Shown here in pieces: positions 9,161-17,926 of a stretch of DNA of 64,000 bases. The stretch is taken from the NCBI RefSeq assembly GCF_024138145.1, contig NZ_CP099997.1, forward strand, positions 1,736,001 through 1,800,000. The letters run 5' to 3'. The stretch is from Natronosalvus halobius. GTDB lineage: Archaea > Halobacteriota > Halobacteria > Halobacteriales > Natrialbaceae. The notes beneath the pieces were generated by a model, which saw nothing but the letters and a program-made list of their open reading frames with translations, was not told the origin of the DNA and did no database searches. The translations under genes were made by a program, and so were the position numbers. Each line of letters starts with the position of its first letter. The stretch's first letter is position 1.

Positions 9161-9238
9161 GAGCGTTCGGTCCGTTTCGCTCGAGGGAATCGCGTCTCGA
9201 GAGCGATATTGAGATCGTGGTCGAAGACGGGCAAAAGC

Positions 9239-10204
9239 TTACGGAACGATCACGAGCTTCCCGAACACGCTGTCTTCCATTACGGCCCGCTGAGCCTCGC
9301 CGGCCTCCTCGAGTCCGTACGTCTCGGCGATTTCGATCGACAGCTTGCCCGTCTCGAGGAGATGGGCGACCCCGCGAAGCGGGACGCGAAGGTCGGGCGT
9401 GTTGAACATACTCATGAACTGGTAGTTGACGTCCTTCGACCGGGCGGCGCCATCGTTCGTGAAGCCGGGGTCGGGGCTGTTCTCCCCGATGCCGACCACC
9501 CGTGCCCCGGTCGCCGCTACGTCGGCGTCGAACTGAAGGTAGTCGTCGAGGCGGTGGTCGAGAATCGCGTCGACGCCGCCGTCGCTGGCCTCGAGGACGG
9601 CATCGGCGAGGTCCTCCCGACCGTAATCGAGGACCGTCTCGGCGCCGAGGTCGGTCAGGGCGTCGTGGTAGTCGGGGCTCGCGGTCGTGAGGACGCGGGC
9701 GCTCACCGCGGCAGCGATCTGGACGGCGGCGTGGCCGACGCCGCCGGAGCCGCCGTGAACGAGGCAGTACTCGGCGGGGTCGAGGGCGGCGTGGTCGATC
9801 AGGGCCCGCCAGGCGGTAACGGTGGCGACGCCGGCCGCGCCCGCCTGCGTGGCGTCGACGCCGTCGGGCAGGTGGACGACGCGATCGGTCGGAATCGTGG
9901 CGTACTCGGCGTAACTCCCCTGGGCCGTCGCGTTGCCGATGCCGGTTCCGAAGACCCGGTCGCCGGGTTCGAAGCCCTCGACGGCGTCGCCGGTCTCGAC
10001 GACGGTTCCCGAGACGTCCACACCCGGCGTAAACGGCAGGGAGACTGGTTCGTAGGATCCATCTCGGAAGTAGGTGTCGACGGGGTTGATGCCCGCTGCG
10101 GCGACCTCGAGGAGGAGTTCGTCGCTTCCCGGGTCGGGGCGGTCGGCGTCGACTACTTCGAGGACGTCCGGTCCACCGTGGGTTTCGAGTCGTATAGCGC
10201 GCAT
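9239..10204 (-). CDS. NADPH:quinone oxidoreductase, zinc-type ADH family
   Basis: A 321-residue MDR-family protein. The start ATG 10204 (MRAIRLETHGGPDVLEVV) is the classic quinone-reductase beginning. A GroES-like fold covers residues about 1-120 (PFTPGVDVSGTV, GDRVFGTG). The Rossmann domain has the nucleotide loop YCLVHGGSGGVGHAAVQ at about residues 140-155. Catalytic zinc ligands are not evident, as in the QOR subfamily. It would reduce quinones or enones with NADPH in the cytoplasm. It is divergent from phosphopantothenate synthetase across about 140 bp. Confidence 0.92.
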   Translation of the reverse strand: MRAIRLETHGGPDVLEVVDADRPDPGSDELLLEVAAAGINPVDTYFRDGSYEPVSLPFTPGVDVSGTVVETGDAVEGFEPGDRVFGTGIGNATAQGSYAEYATIPTDRVVHLPDGVDATQAGAAGVATVTAWRALIDHAALDPAEYCLVHGGSGGVGHAAVQIAAAVSARVLTTASPDYHDALTDLGAETVLDYGREDLADAVLEASDGGVDAILDHRLDDYLQFDADVAATGARVVGIGENSPDPGFTNDGAARSKDVNYQFMSMFNTPDLRVPLRGVAHLLETGKLSIEIAETYGLEEAGEAQRAVMEDSVFGKLVIVP

Positions 10205-10345
10205 GTGCCTCGAGACGGCGCAGGACGGCATAAATGGTGGCCACCGTTCACCGTTCGCCCGGTCTGGGCCGGCGTCCGTGGCGGTCTCGGTCCCACTCGA
10301 GACCCAATCGCGTCGTTTTTGTCCGACCCGCTCGAGGTGACCGGT

Positions 10346-11122
10346 GTGAGCGACCACGAGACCGTCCCGGCCGACGTCGAAGACGAGTCGGAGATCCCCG
10401 AGGACCACCCCCGGTATACCGACCTGGTGACCCGACACCGAATCGAACGCGGCGTCGAGAAGGGGATCACCCACATCCAGGGCATGCACGCCGAGGGCCG
10501 TGGGAGCGCGTTCGACTACCTCCTGGACGAGGAGACGATTCCGAGCGCCGACGACGCCGAACGAGCGGCCGCGGCCCACCTCCTGCTCGCTGACCGGCCG
10601 GTCCTCTCGATCAACGGGAACGTCGCCGCGCTCGTCCCCGAAGAGATGGTCGCGCTTGCCGAAGTCGTCGACGCCGACCTCGAGGTCAACCTCTTCAACC
10701 GGACGCCCGAGCGCATCGACGCCATCACCAGCCACCTCCGCGAGCACGGCGCCGAGGACGTCAAGGGAATCGAGGCGGACGCCCTCATTCCGGGTCTCGA
10801 GCACGAACGCGCGAAGGTCGACGCCGACGGGATCTACGCGGCCGACGTCGTCCTGGTCCCGCTCGAGGACGGAGACCGCGCGGAAGCCCTCGACGCGATG
10901 GGGAAGACGGAGATCGTCATCGACCTGAATCCGCTCTCCCGTTCACCGCGTGTGGCGGACGTCCCGATCGTCGACAACATCGTCCGGGCAGTGCCGAATA
11001 TTACCGCTCACGCGAGGGATCTGATCGACGCCGACGAGGCGACACTCGAGGCCATCGTCGCCGACTTCGACAGAGAAGCGGCGCTCGAGGCTGCCGAAGC
11101 GCGGATTCGGAACGGTTTCTGA
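10346..11122 (+). CDS. 4-phosphopantoate--beta-alanine ligase (phosphopantothenate synthetase)
   Basis: A 258-residue protein that matches the archaeal phosphopantothenate synthetase family (COG1701) along its length. It has the early IPEDHPRYTDLVTRHRIERG, then GITHIQGMHAEGRGSAFDYL, ADRPVLSINGNVAALVP and EIVIDLNPLSRSPR. It joins phosphopantoate to beta-alanine using ATP, the step after pantoate kinase (4882-5709). The start is a GTG at 10346 (reading SDHETVPADVE); an in-frame GTG at 10337 is the alternative, and the T-run near 10313 fits either as a leaderless start. The last 12 nt, including the TGA stop, form the first unit of a 7-copy tandem repeat. Confidence 0.93.
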   Translation: MSDHETVPADVEDESEIPEDHPRYTDLVTRHRIERGVEKGITHIQGMHAEGRGSAFDYLLDEETIPSADDAERAAAAHLLLADRPVLSINGNVAALVPEEMVALAEVVDADLEVNLFNRTPERIDAITSHLREHGAEDVKGIEADALIPGLEHERAKVDADGIYAADVVLVPLEDGDRAEALDAMGKTEIVIDLNPLSRSPRVADVPIVDNIVRAVPNITAHARDLIDADEATLEAIVADFDREAALEAAEARIRNGF

Positions 11123-11275
11123 CCGAGGTTCTGGGAACGGTTTCTGACCGAGGTTCTGGGAACGGTCTCTGAGCGAGGTTCTGGGAACGGTCTCTGAGCG
11201 AGGTATCGAGAACGGTCTCTGAGCGAGGTATCGAGAACGGTCTCTGAGCGAGGTATCGAGAACGGTCTCTGAGCG
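11111..11275. repeat. Tandem repeat, 7 x 25 bp, starting inside the preceding gene
   Basis: Units start at 11111, 11136, 11161, 11186, 11211, 11236 and 11261 (the last truncated), each beginning AACGGTYTCTGA. The first unit is the end of the phosphopantothenate synthetase gene (codons AAC GGT TTC TGA), so the gene's stop codon is copied in each unit. Divergence is graded. Copies 1-2 have TTTCTGACC with GGTTCTGGG, copies 3-4 have TCTCTGAGC with GGTTCTGGG, and copies 5-6 have TCTCTGAGC with GGTATCGAG. This suggests stepwise expansion. Every unit carries an out-of-frame or in-frame TGA. Confidence 0.95.
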
Positions 11276-11425
11276 GGGGCTGGGGGTCGCACGACACTCG
11301 AGTTTTTCTGCGGCTGCTTGAAGCGAAAGTATCGAGAGCGGGGTGTCGCGAGGCGAACCGCTCGTAGATGTCGAACCGAGAGGGTGGAATCGGCACGCAG
11401 ACCGATTCAAGACGGGCTTACGGCC

Positions 11426-11884
11426 TTACCAGGCGACGGAGTCCCAGAACGGGCTGAGCAGGAAGAACAGCGACTGATAGGCGATGTACGCGAGGGCGAC
11501 TGCCGAGGCGGTCATCGCGGCCTTGGGTCGTTCGAGAGGCAGTTCCTGACGAGCTTCGACCAGGCGCGCCTCGAACTCGAAGAAGTCCGCGATGAGCAGG
11601 GTGATGGCAAGCGAGGTGAAGATGACCCCGGGGTGGACCTCGACCGTCAGGTAGTAGAAGCCACCGAGGACGATCAGAAACGTCGATACGTCGAGGATGA
11701 TCGGACGCGCGATCGCTTCGGGATCCTCCTCGCGGGCCGCGGAGACGGTTCGCCGATGTGCGACCGCGCGGACGAGCAGGTTCGCGACGACGAGTCCGAG
11801 CAGAACGAACTCGATGAGCATGACGCCGCCGACGACCTCCTCGGCGAGGATGTCGATCGGGCCGAGCAGCGCTGGTGATAACAT
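11426..11884 (-). CDS. Haloarchaeal multi-pass membrane protein (DUF7313-like)
   Basis: A 152-residue protein beginning MLSPALLGPIDILAEEVVGG. It has four hydrophobic stretches at roughly residues 17-40, 66-84, 84-104 and 125-148, with a short charged loop around 43-62 (HRRTVSAAREEDPEAIA). I associate it from memory with the haloarchaeal family DUF7313; no function is known to me. It stands alone, facing the phosphopantothenate synthetase repeat tract on one side and the NAD-kinase-like gene on the other. Confidence 0.8.
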   Translation of the reverse strand: MLSPALLGPIDILAEEVVGGVMLIEFVLLGLVVANLLVRAVAHRRTVSAAREEDPEAIARPIILDVSTFLIVLGGFYYLTVEVHPGVIFTSLAITLLIADFFEFEARLVEARQELPLERPKAAMTASAVALAYIAYQSLFFLLSPFWDSVAW

Positions 11885-12020
11885 ACTCGAAACACGGTGG
11901 TTCGTGCATTAGAATTTTTCCAATGTCGCGCGCGACCGCCAATTCTCGGCTTTCGTTCCGATACTCCATCAGCTGAGGCTGCTACGGCGGGTATAGGCGC
12001 TCGGTCGACGTCGGCTACGG

Positions 12021-12896
12021 CTACGGGCCAGTGAACGGCCCGCGACTCACCGGCGTCTCGAGACAGGCGAGCGCGCGTTCGGGATCGATCCGGATCGAGA
12101 CGGCCGTGCCGACGCCGACCGACTCGAGACAGCGGTCGTCGACGCAGAGCGAGACGGCGACCTCGTCGCGCTCGACGGCGAGCGTGAGGTCGTCGTCCGG
12201 CACCACCCAGTGGCGCGTCCGGGTGGTGAACGGGGCGATCGGGACCACAGAAAGGGCGTTCACGGCCGCCGACAGCGAGGGGCCGGAGGCAGCGGCTGCG
12301 TAGGCGTGGCTCCCAGCCGGCGTCGCCGCGACCACGCCGTCCGCGCGGAACGTCGCGAGCGCGCTCCCGCGGCTGTGGACGCTGTACTCCGATATCTGGG
12401 CCGGTTCGTCGGTGACGAGCGAGACGTCGAAGACGGCCCTCGAGACGACCGAGCCGTCGACGACAACCGAGACGAGCGGGTGGTGCGTGATCGTCGCCTC
12501 GCTACGAACGAAGGCGTTCACGGCCTCCTGGACGTCGGCCAGGGCGACGGGAGCGACCCCGGCGCTGGTCGACACGGGGAGGATCGGCGCGTCGACGGCG
12601 TTCTCGAGCCTGGCGAGCGACGACAGCGCGCGATCACCGACTGCGACGACGAGGTCCGGAGCGGCGTCACGGACCTCGGCCGGCGTTCCGGTGACGACCT
12701 CGGGGGAGCCGCCGAGCGCGGTGAGCGCGTCTTCGAGCGCCTCTTCGCGTTCGCCGGCTCCTGCGCTCTCGTCCGTCGCGCCGTCCTCGCCGGCGAGCGT
12801 GCCGGAGCCGGCCGCTCGAATCGAATCATCCGTCACATCGTCCGCGACGACCCCAATTTGGGGCGTGTCGCCTGGCGTCCACCCGTCCTCGACCAT
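12021..12896 (-). CDS. NAD-kinase-like protein with degenerate active site
   Basis: A 291-residue protein from ATG 12896 (MVEDGWTPGDTPQIGVV). The C-terminal half matches the NAD kinase beta-sandwich: FRADGVVAATPAGSHAYAAA, then VVPIAPFTTRTRHWVVP. However, the catalytic GGDGT loop of NAD kinases reads AVGDRALSSL, and the Asn-Glu of the nucleotide site is replaced by FDVS. It may therefore have lost kinase activity or bind another nucleotide. An in-frame GTG at 13040 would add 48 residues made mostly of YDGGEYDS-type repeats; I regard those as part of an intergenic repeat tract. It lies downstream of the M28 peptidase on the same strand, probably co-transcribed. Confidence 0.75.
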   Translation of the reverse strand: MVEDGWTPGDTPQIGVVADDVTDDSIRAAGSGTLAGEDGATDESAGAGEREEALEDALTALGGSPEVVTGTPAEVRDAAPDLVVAVGDRALSSLARLENAVDAPILPVSTSAGVAPVALADVQEAVNAFVRSEATITHHPLVSVVVDGSVVSRAVFDVSLVTDEPAQISEYSVHSRGSALATFRADGVVAATPAGSHAYAAAASGPSLSAAVNALSVVPIAPFTTRTRHWVVPDDDLTLAVERDEVAVSLCVDDRCLESVGVGTAVSIRIDPERALACLETPVSRGPFTGP

Positions 12897-12939
12897 ACGA
12901 ACCTGTTCCCGGTGATCGACCAAAAACGTGCGGTTCCGA

Positions 12940-13056
12940 GCGCCGCTGTCGTACTCGCCACCATCGTACCCGTCATCGCCGTACCCGTCACTGTCGTACT
13001 CGCCGCCGTCGTACCCGTCCCCGAGCGCGTCGGCGGTCACACCACCGTTGCCATCA
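12940..13056 (-). repeat. Degenerate repeats spanning the M28 stop codon
   Basis: Read on the minus strand, the M28 gene ends TAC GAC GAG TGA. The next 115 nt contain repeated TACGACGGCGGCGAGTACGA-like units; two 30-nt blocks encoding DGYDGGEYDS are nearly identical. The tract stays open in the frame of the NAD-kinase-like gene and so looks like an N-terminal extension of it. Confidence 0.6.
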
Positions 13057-14364
13057 CTCGTCGTAGGGCCAGTCGCCGGTAATCTGCATCCCCTCGGCGA
13101 GGTCCTCGGCCTCGAGTCGCTCGACGATCTCGTCGGTCGACTTCGGCTCGGTGGTCACGTCGTCGCTCGCGAGCGTAACGACGTACTCGGTGAGAAGGAT
13201 GGCCTGCTCGAGGAGGTCGCGCTTCTCGAGTTTCTCGAACGTGTCGGCGAAGGTGTGGCCCCAGCCGCGACCGACCTCGTCGGACGTGCTCATCACGTGG
13301 GTGCCGGGGACGCCCCACCGGACGAACGGCCAATGGTCGCTGTGGGGACCCAACTTCGGGATCGTCTCGATGGGATGGCCGAACCGGTCGGACACCTCGT
13401 CCGCGACGTCCTGGAGGGAGTCAAAGCCGTGGGTCGTCAGCGAGAGCGTTCGTCCGCGGACGACGCCGTCGTTGTTGACGACGGCCTTGATCTGGTCGTG
13501 GTCGGCGGCCTCGGCGTGGTATCCAGAGCCGACGAGACCGACCTCTTCGGCGCCGTAGGCGACGAATTCGACGCGTGTCTCGAGGTCGTCCTCGCGGATG
13601 GCGAGGGCGTTCGCGAGTTCGATAACCATCGCGGTGCCGGCACCGTTGTCCAGGGCGCCCTCCGCGATGTCGTGGGCGTCGACGTGGCTCGTGACGAGCA
13701 CGCGCTCGTCGGTCTCGGGACCGAGCTCGGCGTGGACGTTCTGACTCTCGGCGTCCTCGATCGTCGCCTCGACTGCGACCTCGATCTCCTCGCCGTCGAA
13801 CCGCCGGGCCAGCCTGGCGCCGACCTCGCTCGAGACGCCGACGGCCGGAACCTCGCCGACGGGATTTTCAGGCGTTCCGACGCTTCCCGTGGGCGGAAGA
13901 CAGCCCTCGACGTGGTTGCGGTAGACGAATCCGGACGCCCCGTTTTCGACCGCATGATAGTACTTCTCGCGCCGGTGGACGTATCGATCGTAGTAGTCCG
14001 GAATGTCGCTTCGAACCATGACGACCGCGCCCTCGACGTCGGCGTCCTCGAACTGCTCGGGCAGACCGTACCCCAGGTCGACCAGCGGAGCCGTCGTCGA
14101 CGCCGCGGGGCTGCGGGGAAGCGCGATGCACTCGAGTTCCAGGTCGTTCGCTCGAATTGCGCTCGAGCCGCGTTCCCAGCCCTGAATCTCGTAGGTTTCG
14201 AGCCTCGCATTTCGGGCGCCAGCAGCTTCGAGTGCGTCGCGCGTCAGTTCCGCCGCCTCGCGTTCGCCCGGCGAGCCGGCCATGCGGTTGCCGATGTCGA
14301 CGAGGGCCTCGAGGTGGTTCCAGCCGCGATCACTGGTGAATACGTCGCCGATCCACGTGGACAT
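13054..14364 (-). CDS. M28-family zinc aminopeptidase with PA insert
   Basis: A 436-residue peptidase. Metal-binding segments of clan MH are in order: TSHVDAHDIAEGALDNGAG (His, bridging Asp), AYGAEEVGLVGS (catalytic and ligand Glu pair), VVNNDGV (Asp) and HSDHWPFVRWGVPG (His). A protease-associated-like domain occupies roughly residues 90-200. There is no clear signal peptide, so it is probably cytoplasmic or non-classically localised. ATG 14364 (MSTWIGDVFTSDRGW) is chosen over 14427 because homology-like sequence begins there. The NAD-kinase-like gene follows. Confidence 0.92.
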   Translation of the reverse strand: MSTWIGDVFTSDRGWNHLEALVDIGNRMAGSPGEREAAELTRDALEAAGARNARLETYEIQGWERGSSAIRANDLELECIALPRSPAASTTAPLVDLGYGLPEQFEDADVEGAVVMVRSDIPDYYDRYVHRREKYYHAVENGASGFVYRNHVEGCLPPTGSVGTPENPVGEVPAVGVSSEVGARLARRFDGEEIEVAVEATIEDAESQNVHAELGPETDERVLVTSHVDAHDIAEGALDNGAGTAMVIELANALAIREDDLETRVEFVAYGAEEVGLVGSGYHAEAADHDQIKAVVNNDGVVRGRTLSLTTHGFDSLQDVADEVSDRFGHPIETIPKLGPHSDHWPFVRWGVPGTHVMSTSDEVGRGWGHTFADTFEKLEKRDLLEQAILLTEYVVTLASDDVTTEPKSTDEIVERLEAEDLAEGMQITGDWPYDE

Positions 14365-14536
14365 GTGCCGGAGTAGGTTTGCCCGGTAGCCTAACTGTTG
14401 GGAATCCGGCCGTCCGGAACGAGCCATGGTCGACAGATCGTCAAAAATTGCCCGAATCTACGGACTATTCTCGACAAATCGTTGTAGTGGTTTAAGTAGA
14501 AATGAGTTATCTTTACCATACCGGGTCAAAGCCCAT

Positions 14537-14546
14537 CATTTATTAG
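14537..14546 (+). promoter_or_regulatory. TATA-like element of the E1-alpha gene
   Basis: CATTTATTAG lies about 45 bp before the ATG at 14587, within an AT-richer stretch (14430-14560). It implies a short leader of about 15-20 nt. Confidence 0.4.
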
Positions 14547-14586
14547 CTAGGACGGCATCTTCCCTGATAGACCGTTGGAATCTACT

Positions 14587-15660
14587 ATGGCCAGTCACGT
14601 CGATGAAATCGTTCGTGTGTTGCCGGAACTCGAAGCCGACGAGGACGAGGGCCCACAGTACTCCCTCACCCACTCCGAGGAGACGCTCCTCGAACTCTAC
14701 GAGACACAGGTACTCGCCCGAACATTCGACGAGAAAGCGATCAGCCTCCACCGACAGGGGCGGATCGGTACCTACGCCCCCATGCGGGGCCAGGAGGCCG
14801 CCCAGATCGGCGCCGCGATGGCGCTTCGTGACGAGGACTACCTCTTTCCGACCTACCGCGACCACGCGATGTACCTCTCGCGCGGCCTCCCACTCTCGGA
14901 GGTCATCCGTCACCTGATGGGGCGAGGTAATTACATCGACCGCCAGGACGAGGCGGACCTTCGGACGTTCCCGATCACCATCCCCATCGCGACCCAGCTC
15001 CCACACGCCGTCGGCATGGGCATGGCCTCGAACCTCAAAGGCGACGACGTCGTCTCGATGGCCAGCCTGGGCGACGGCGCCACGAGCGAGGGCGACTTCC
15101 ACGAAGCCCTCAACTTCGCGGGCGTCTTCGAGGCACCGACCGTCTTCTTCTGCCAGAACAACGGCTACGCCATCTCGGTGCCACGGGAGCGCCAGACGGC
15201 GAGTGCCACCATCGCCCAGAAGGCCGACGCCTACGGCATCGAGGGCGTCCGCGTCGACGGCAACGACGTCCTGGCCGTCTACGACGTCGTGAACGAGGCC
15301 CTCGAACGTGCCCGGAACGGCGACGGCGCGACCCTCATCGAGGCCGTCACCTACCGGCGCGGACCGCACACGACCACCGACGACCCCGACGTCTACCGCG
15401 ACGAGGACGAAGCCGAGGAGTGGACCGACCCCCTCGAGCGCACCCGCGAGTACCTCGAATCGACCGTCGGCTGGACCGAGGAGGACGAGCAGGCCGTTCG
15501 CGAGCGCGCAACGGAGCGCGTCCAGTCGGCAGTCGAGACGGCCGAATCCGAGTCCGACCCCGACGCCGAGACGATGTTCGATCACGTCTACGCGGGCGAG
15601 CACCCGCGCTACGCCCGCCAGCGTCGGCAGGTTCCCGACGACCCGTCCCTCGAACACTGA
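14587..15660 (+). CDS. 2-oxoacid dehydrogenase E1 alpha subunit (orphan)
   Basis: A 357-residue thiamine-diphosphate enzyme subunit. The TPP/Mg motif runs from GDGATSEGDFHEALNFAG to FFCQNNGYAIS at about residues 165-200. The phosphorylation-loop region TYRRGPHTTTDDP is also present. E1-alpha normally works with an E1-beta, an E2 and an E3, converting pyruvate or branched-chain 2-oxoacids to acyl-CoA. None of those partners is in this window, so this is either an orphan paralog or works with subunits encoded elsewhere. A TTG at 14575 is an unlikely alternative start. Upstream DNA is AT-rich. Confidence 0.92.
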   Translation: MASHVDEIVRVLPELEADEDEGPQYSLTHSEETLLELYETQVLARTFDEKAISLHRQGRIGTYAPMRGQEAAQIGAAMALRDEDYLFPTYRDHAMYLSRGLPLSEVIRHLMGRGNYIDRQDEADLRTFPITIPIATQLPHAVGMGMASNLKGDDVVSMASLGDGATSEGDFHEALNFAGVFEAPTVFFCQNNGYAISVPRERQTASATIAQKADAYGIEGVRVDGNDVLAVYDVVNEALERARNGDGATLIEAVTYRRGPHTTTDDPDVYRDEDEAEEWTDPLERTREYLESTVGWTEEDEQAVRERATERVQSAVETAESESDPDAETMFDHVYAGEHPRYARQRRQVPDDPSLEH

Positions 15661-15839
15661 GTCGGTCCCGGGCCGTTTTCCGGTGTGTCGCTGTCGCCGT
15701 CGCCGTCCAATTCTCGAACGGTTTTCGAAATCGCGAGCGTACTCGTCGACTCGTGCCCACGGTATCGACGGGAGCGCCCGAGTCTCCGCACTGTTCCGCT
15801 TTCCCGGTAATTATTAGCGCGCCACACCCATGCTCTGGC

Positions 15840-17039
15840 ATGGAGATCGATCTGTCACCACTCACAGACTTCCTCGCCGCCGAGGAACTCGACGGCTACC
15901 TCATCGACGACGACGCGACCGACTCCGACCAGCGCTACGTCTCCGGATTCTCGGCGCCGGACGCCTACCAGACGCTCGTCACGCCCGACGGCGCGGTCCA
16001 CCTGCTCGTCTCAGGCCTCGAATATGGCCGAGCCGTCAAGGAGTCGGGGGCCGACACCGTCACACGGTACGCGACGTACGACTCCCAGGAACTCATCGCC
16101 GAGCACGGCCGCTACGAGGGATTCCTCCGCGTCCAGGAGCGGTTCCTGGACGATCGGGAGATCGCTTCGGTTGGCGTTCCGCGCAGTTTCCCGACCGGGA
16201 CGGCCGACGGTCTCCGCGCCCGCGGCCTCGAGGTAACCGTCGAGCCCGATGGAATCGTCGGTGAGATTCGCTCGGTCAAACACGACGAGGAGATCGAGCA
16301 CGTCCACCGCACGCAGCGAGCGAACCAGTCGGCGATGGCCGTCGCCGAGAGCCTGATCGGCGGGGCCAACGTCGAGGACGACGTCCTCTACCACGAGGGC
16401 GAACCGCTGACCAGCGAACGCGTCACCGAGGAGATCGAGGTCGCGCTCCTGCGAAATGGATGTTCGCTCGACGAAACCATCGTCGCGTGCGGGGAACACG
16501 GCGCCGACCCCCACGACCGCGGGAGCGGCCCGCTCGAAGCGAACGAGTTGATCGTGATCGACATCTTCCCGCGGGACAAGGAGACGAAGTACTTCGGCGA
16601 CATGACCAGGACGTTCTGTCGGGGCGACCCGACCGACGAGATGCGCCGTCGCTACGAGGTCACTCGTGAGGCATTCGAGGCCGCCCTCGAAGCGATCGAA
16701 CCCGGCGTCACCGGCGCGGCCGTCCACGACGCCGTCTGCGACGTCATCGAGGACGCCGGCTACGCCACCTTCCGGAGCGATCCCGGCACCGAAACGGGAT
16801 TCATCCACAGCACCGGCCACGGCGTCGGTCTCGACATCCACGAGTCGCCGAGTCTCTCGCCGTCGGGCGAGGAACTCGAGGTCGGCCACGTCGTGACGGT
16901 CGAACCCGGCATCTACGATCCCGCGGTCGGCGGCGTCCGAATCGAGGACCTCGTCGTCGTCACCGAAGATGGCTACGAGAATCTCACCGACTATCCGATC
17001 GACCTTGAGCCGTCGATTCGCACCGAACCGGCCGAGTGA
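15840..17039 (+). CDS. M24-family Xaa-Pro dipeptidase/aminopeptidase
   Basis: A 399-residue protein. Residues 1-140 form the creatinase-type N-terminal domain (YVSGFSAPDAYQTLVTPDG). The pita-bread domain shows the five metal ligands: Asp in VIDIFPRDKETKYFGDMTR (two Asp), His in STGHGVGLDIHESP, Glu in VEPGIY and Glu in GVRIEDLVVV. It would cleave Xaa-Pro peptides in the cytoplasm. ATG 15840 is selected over the longer open frame because the conserved domain starts there and a TATA-like TAATTATTAG is about 30 bp upstream. Its last codons, including TGA, resemble the downstream repeats. Confidence 0.92.
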   Translation: MEIDLSPLTDFLAAEELDGYLIDDDATDSDQRYVSGFSAPDAYQTLVTPDGAVHLLVSGLEYGRAVKESGADTVTRYATYDSQELIAEHGRYEGFLRVQERFLDDREIASVGVPRSFPTGTADGLRARGLEVTVEPDGIVGEIRSVKHDEEIEHVHRTQRANQSAMAVAESLIGGANVEDDVLYHEGEPLTSERVTEEIEVALLRNGCSLDETIVACGEHGADPHDRGSGPLEANELIVIDIFPRDKETKYFGDMTRTFCRGDPTDEMRRRYEVTREAFEAALEAIEPGVTGAAVHDAVCDVIEDAGYATFRSDPGTETGFIHSTGHGVGLDIHESPSLSPSGEELEVGHVVTVEPGIYDPAVGGVRIEDLVVVTEDGYENLTDYPIDLEPSIRTEPAE

Positions 17040-17072
17040 ACGAGCGCGCGCCGAATCGACCGAGGGAGTCGA

Positions 17073-17160
17073 GCATACCGAACACTGAGTGAATCGGTGC
17101 ATACCGAACACTGAGTGAATCGGTGCATACCGAACACTGAATGAGTCGGTGCACGCCGAA
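17073..17160. repeat. Tandem repeat, 3-4 x 26 bp after the M24 gene
   Basis: Copies begin at 17073, 17099, 17125 and (diverged) 17151, each GCATACCGAACACTGAGTGA-like. The element ACCGAAC...GAGTGAA also occurs at the end of the M24 gene, where the TGA is its stop codon, so the array again looks seeded by a gene terminus. It sits between convergent genes. Confidence 0.85.
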
Positions 17161-17185
17161 CTCGAGCGGTCGCTCAGATTCGGAT

Positions 17186-17692
17186 TCAGTCGTCCGAATC
17201 AGCGTCCGTCTCCGCATCCTCGCCTGCCTCCCCGTCCGTCTCCGCGAACTCACGCTTGAGCGAAAGGACGGTTCGGGAGAACGAGCAGACGAGATCGTCG
17301 TCCTGGTTGAAGACTTCGACGTCCATCGTGACGATGCCACGCTCGCCGTCGCTGGTCTCGCGTTTGTCGGTCACCGTCGACTGGACGCGGATCGTGTCCC
17401 CATGAAACACCGGCGTCGGGTGCTCGACGTCGTCGTAGCTCAGATTCGCGACGATCGTGCCGTCCGTCGTCTCGGGAATCGAGATGCCGACGGCTAGCGC
17501 CATCGTGTAGATGCCGTTGACCAAGCGTTCGCCGAACTGGGTTCCCTCGGCGAAGGTCTCGTCGAGGTGCAACGGCTGCTGGTTCATCGTCATGTCACAG
17601 AATCGCTGGTTGTCGCCTTCGGAAATTGTCCGTCGGCGCTGGTGCTCGATCGTCTCGCCCACCTCGAACTCCTCGTAGTACAGGCCAGTCAT
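17186..17692 (-). CDS. MaoC-family (R)-enoyl-CoA hydratase-like protein
   Basis: A 168-residue single hot-dog domain protein beginning MTGLYYEEFEVGETIEHQRR. The hydratase-2 signature appears as SEGDNQRFCDMTMNQQPLH with the catalytic Asp and His, followed by RLVNGIYTMALAVG. The C-terminus is a short acidic tail. It would hydrate a 2-enoyl-CoA. Its neighbours (glutamate dehydrogenases and a CitE-like lyase, divergent) make a link with mesaconyl/methylmalyl-CoA chemistry conceivable, but known mesaconyl-CoA hydratases are about twice this length. ATG 17692 is preferred over 17800. Confidence 0.88.
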   Translation of the reverse strand: MTGLYYEEFEVGETIEHQRRRTISEGDNQRFCDMTMNQQPLHLDETFAEGTQFGERLVNGIYTMALAVGISIPETTDGTIVANLSYDDVEHPTPVFHGDTIRVQSTVTDKRETSDGERGIVTMDVEVFNQDDDLVCSFSRTVLSLKREFAETDGEAGEDAETDADSDD

Positions 17693-17926
17693 CGTCTCGA
17701 GCGTCGACGGGGGCGAGTAAAATGACACCGATCGATCCCTGCTCGACGCCGAGGCCGTGGCCGGGGTGCAAGTATTGCCCAATCCAGAGAGTAATAGCAA
17801 GGGTTAAGCGTCGGCCTCGGGAAATCCGAACGAATGCGTCGACACGCTCGTCCGCTCTCGACGAGGTCGTCGACGGGTTGGTCCAGACACCGTCCGTGAC
17901 GGACCGTGTCCGCTCCCAGAGATACC

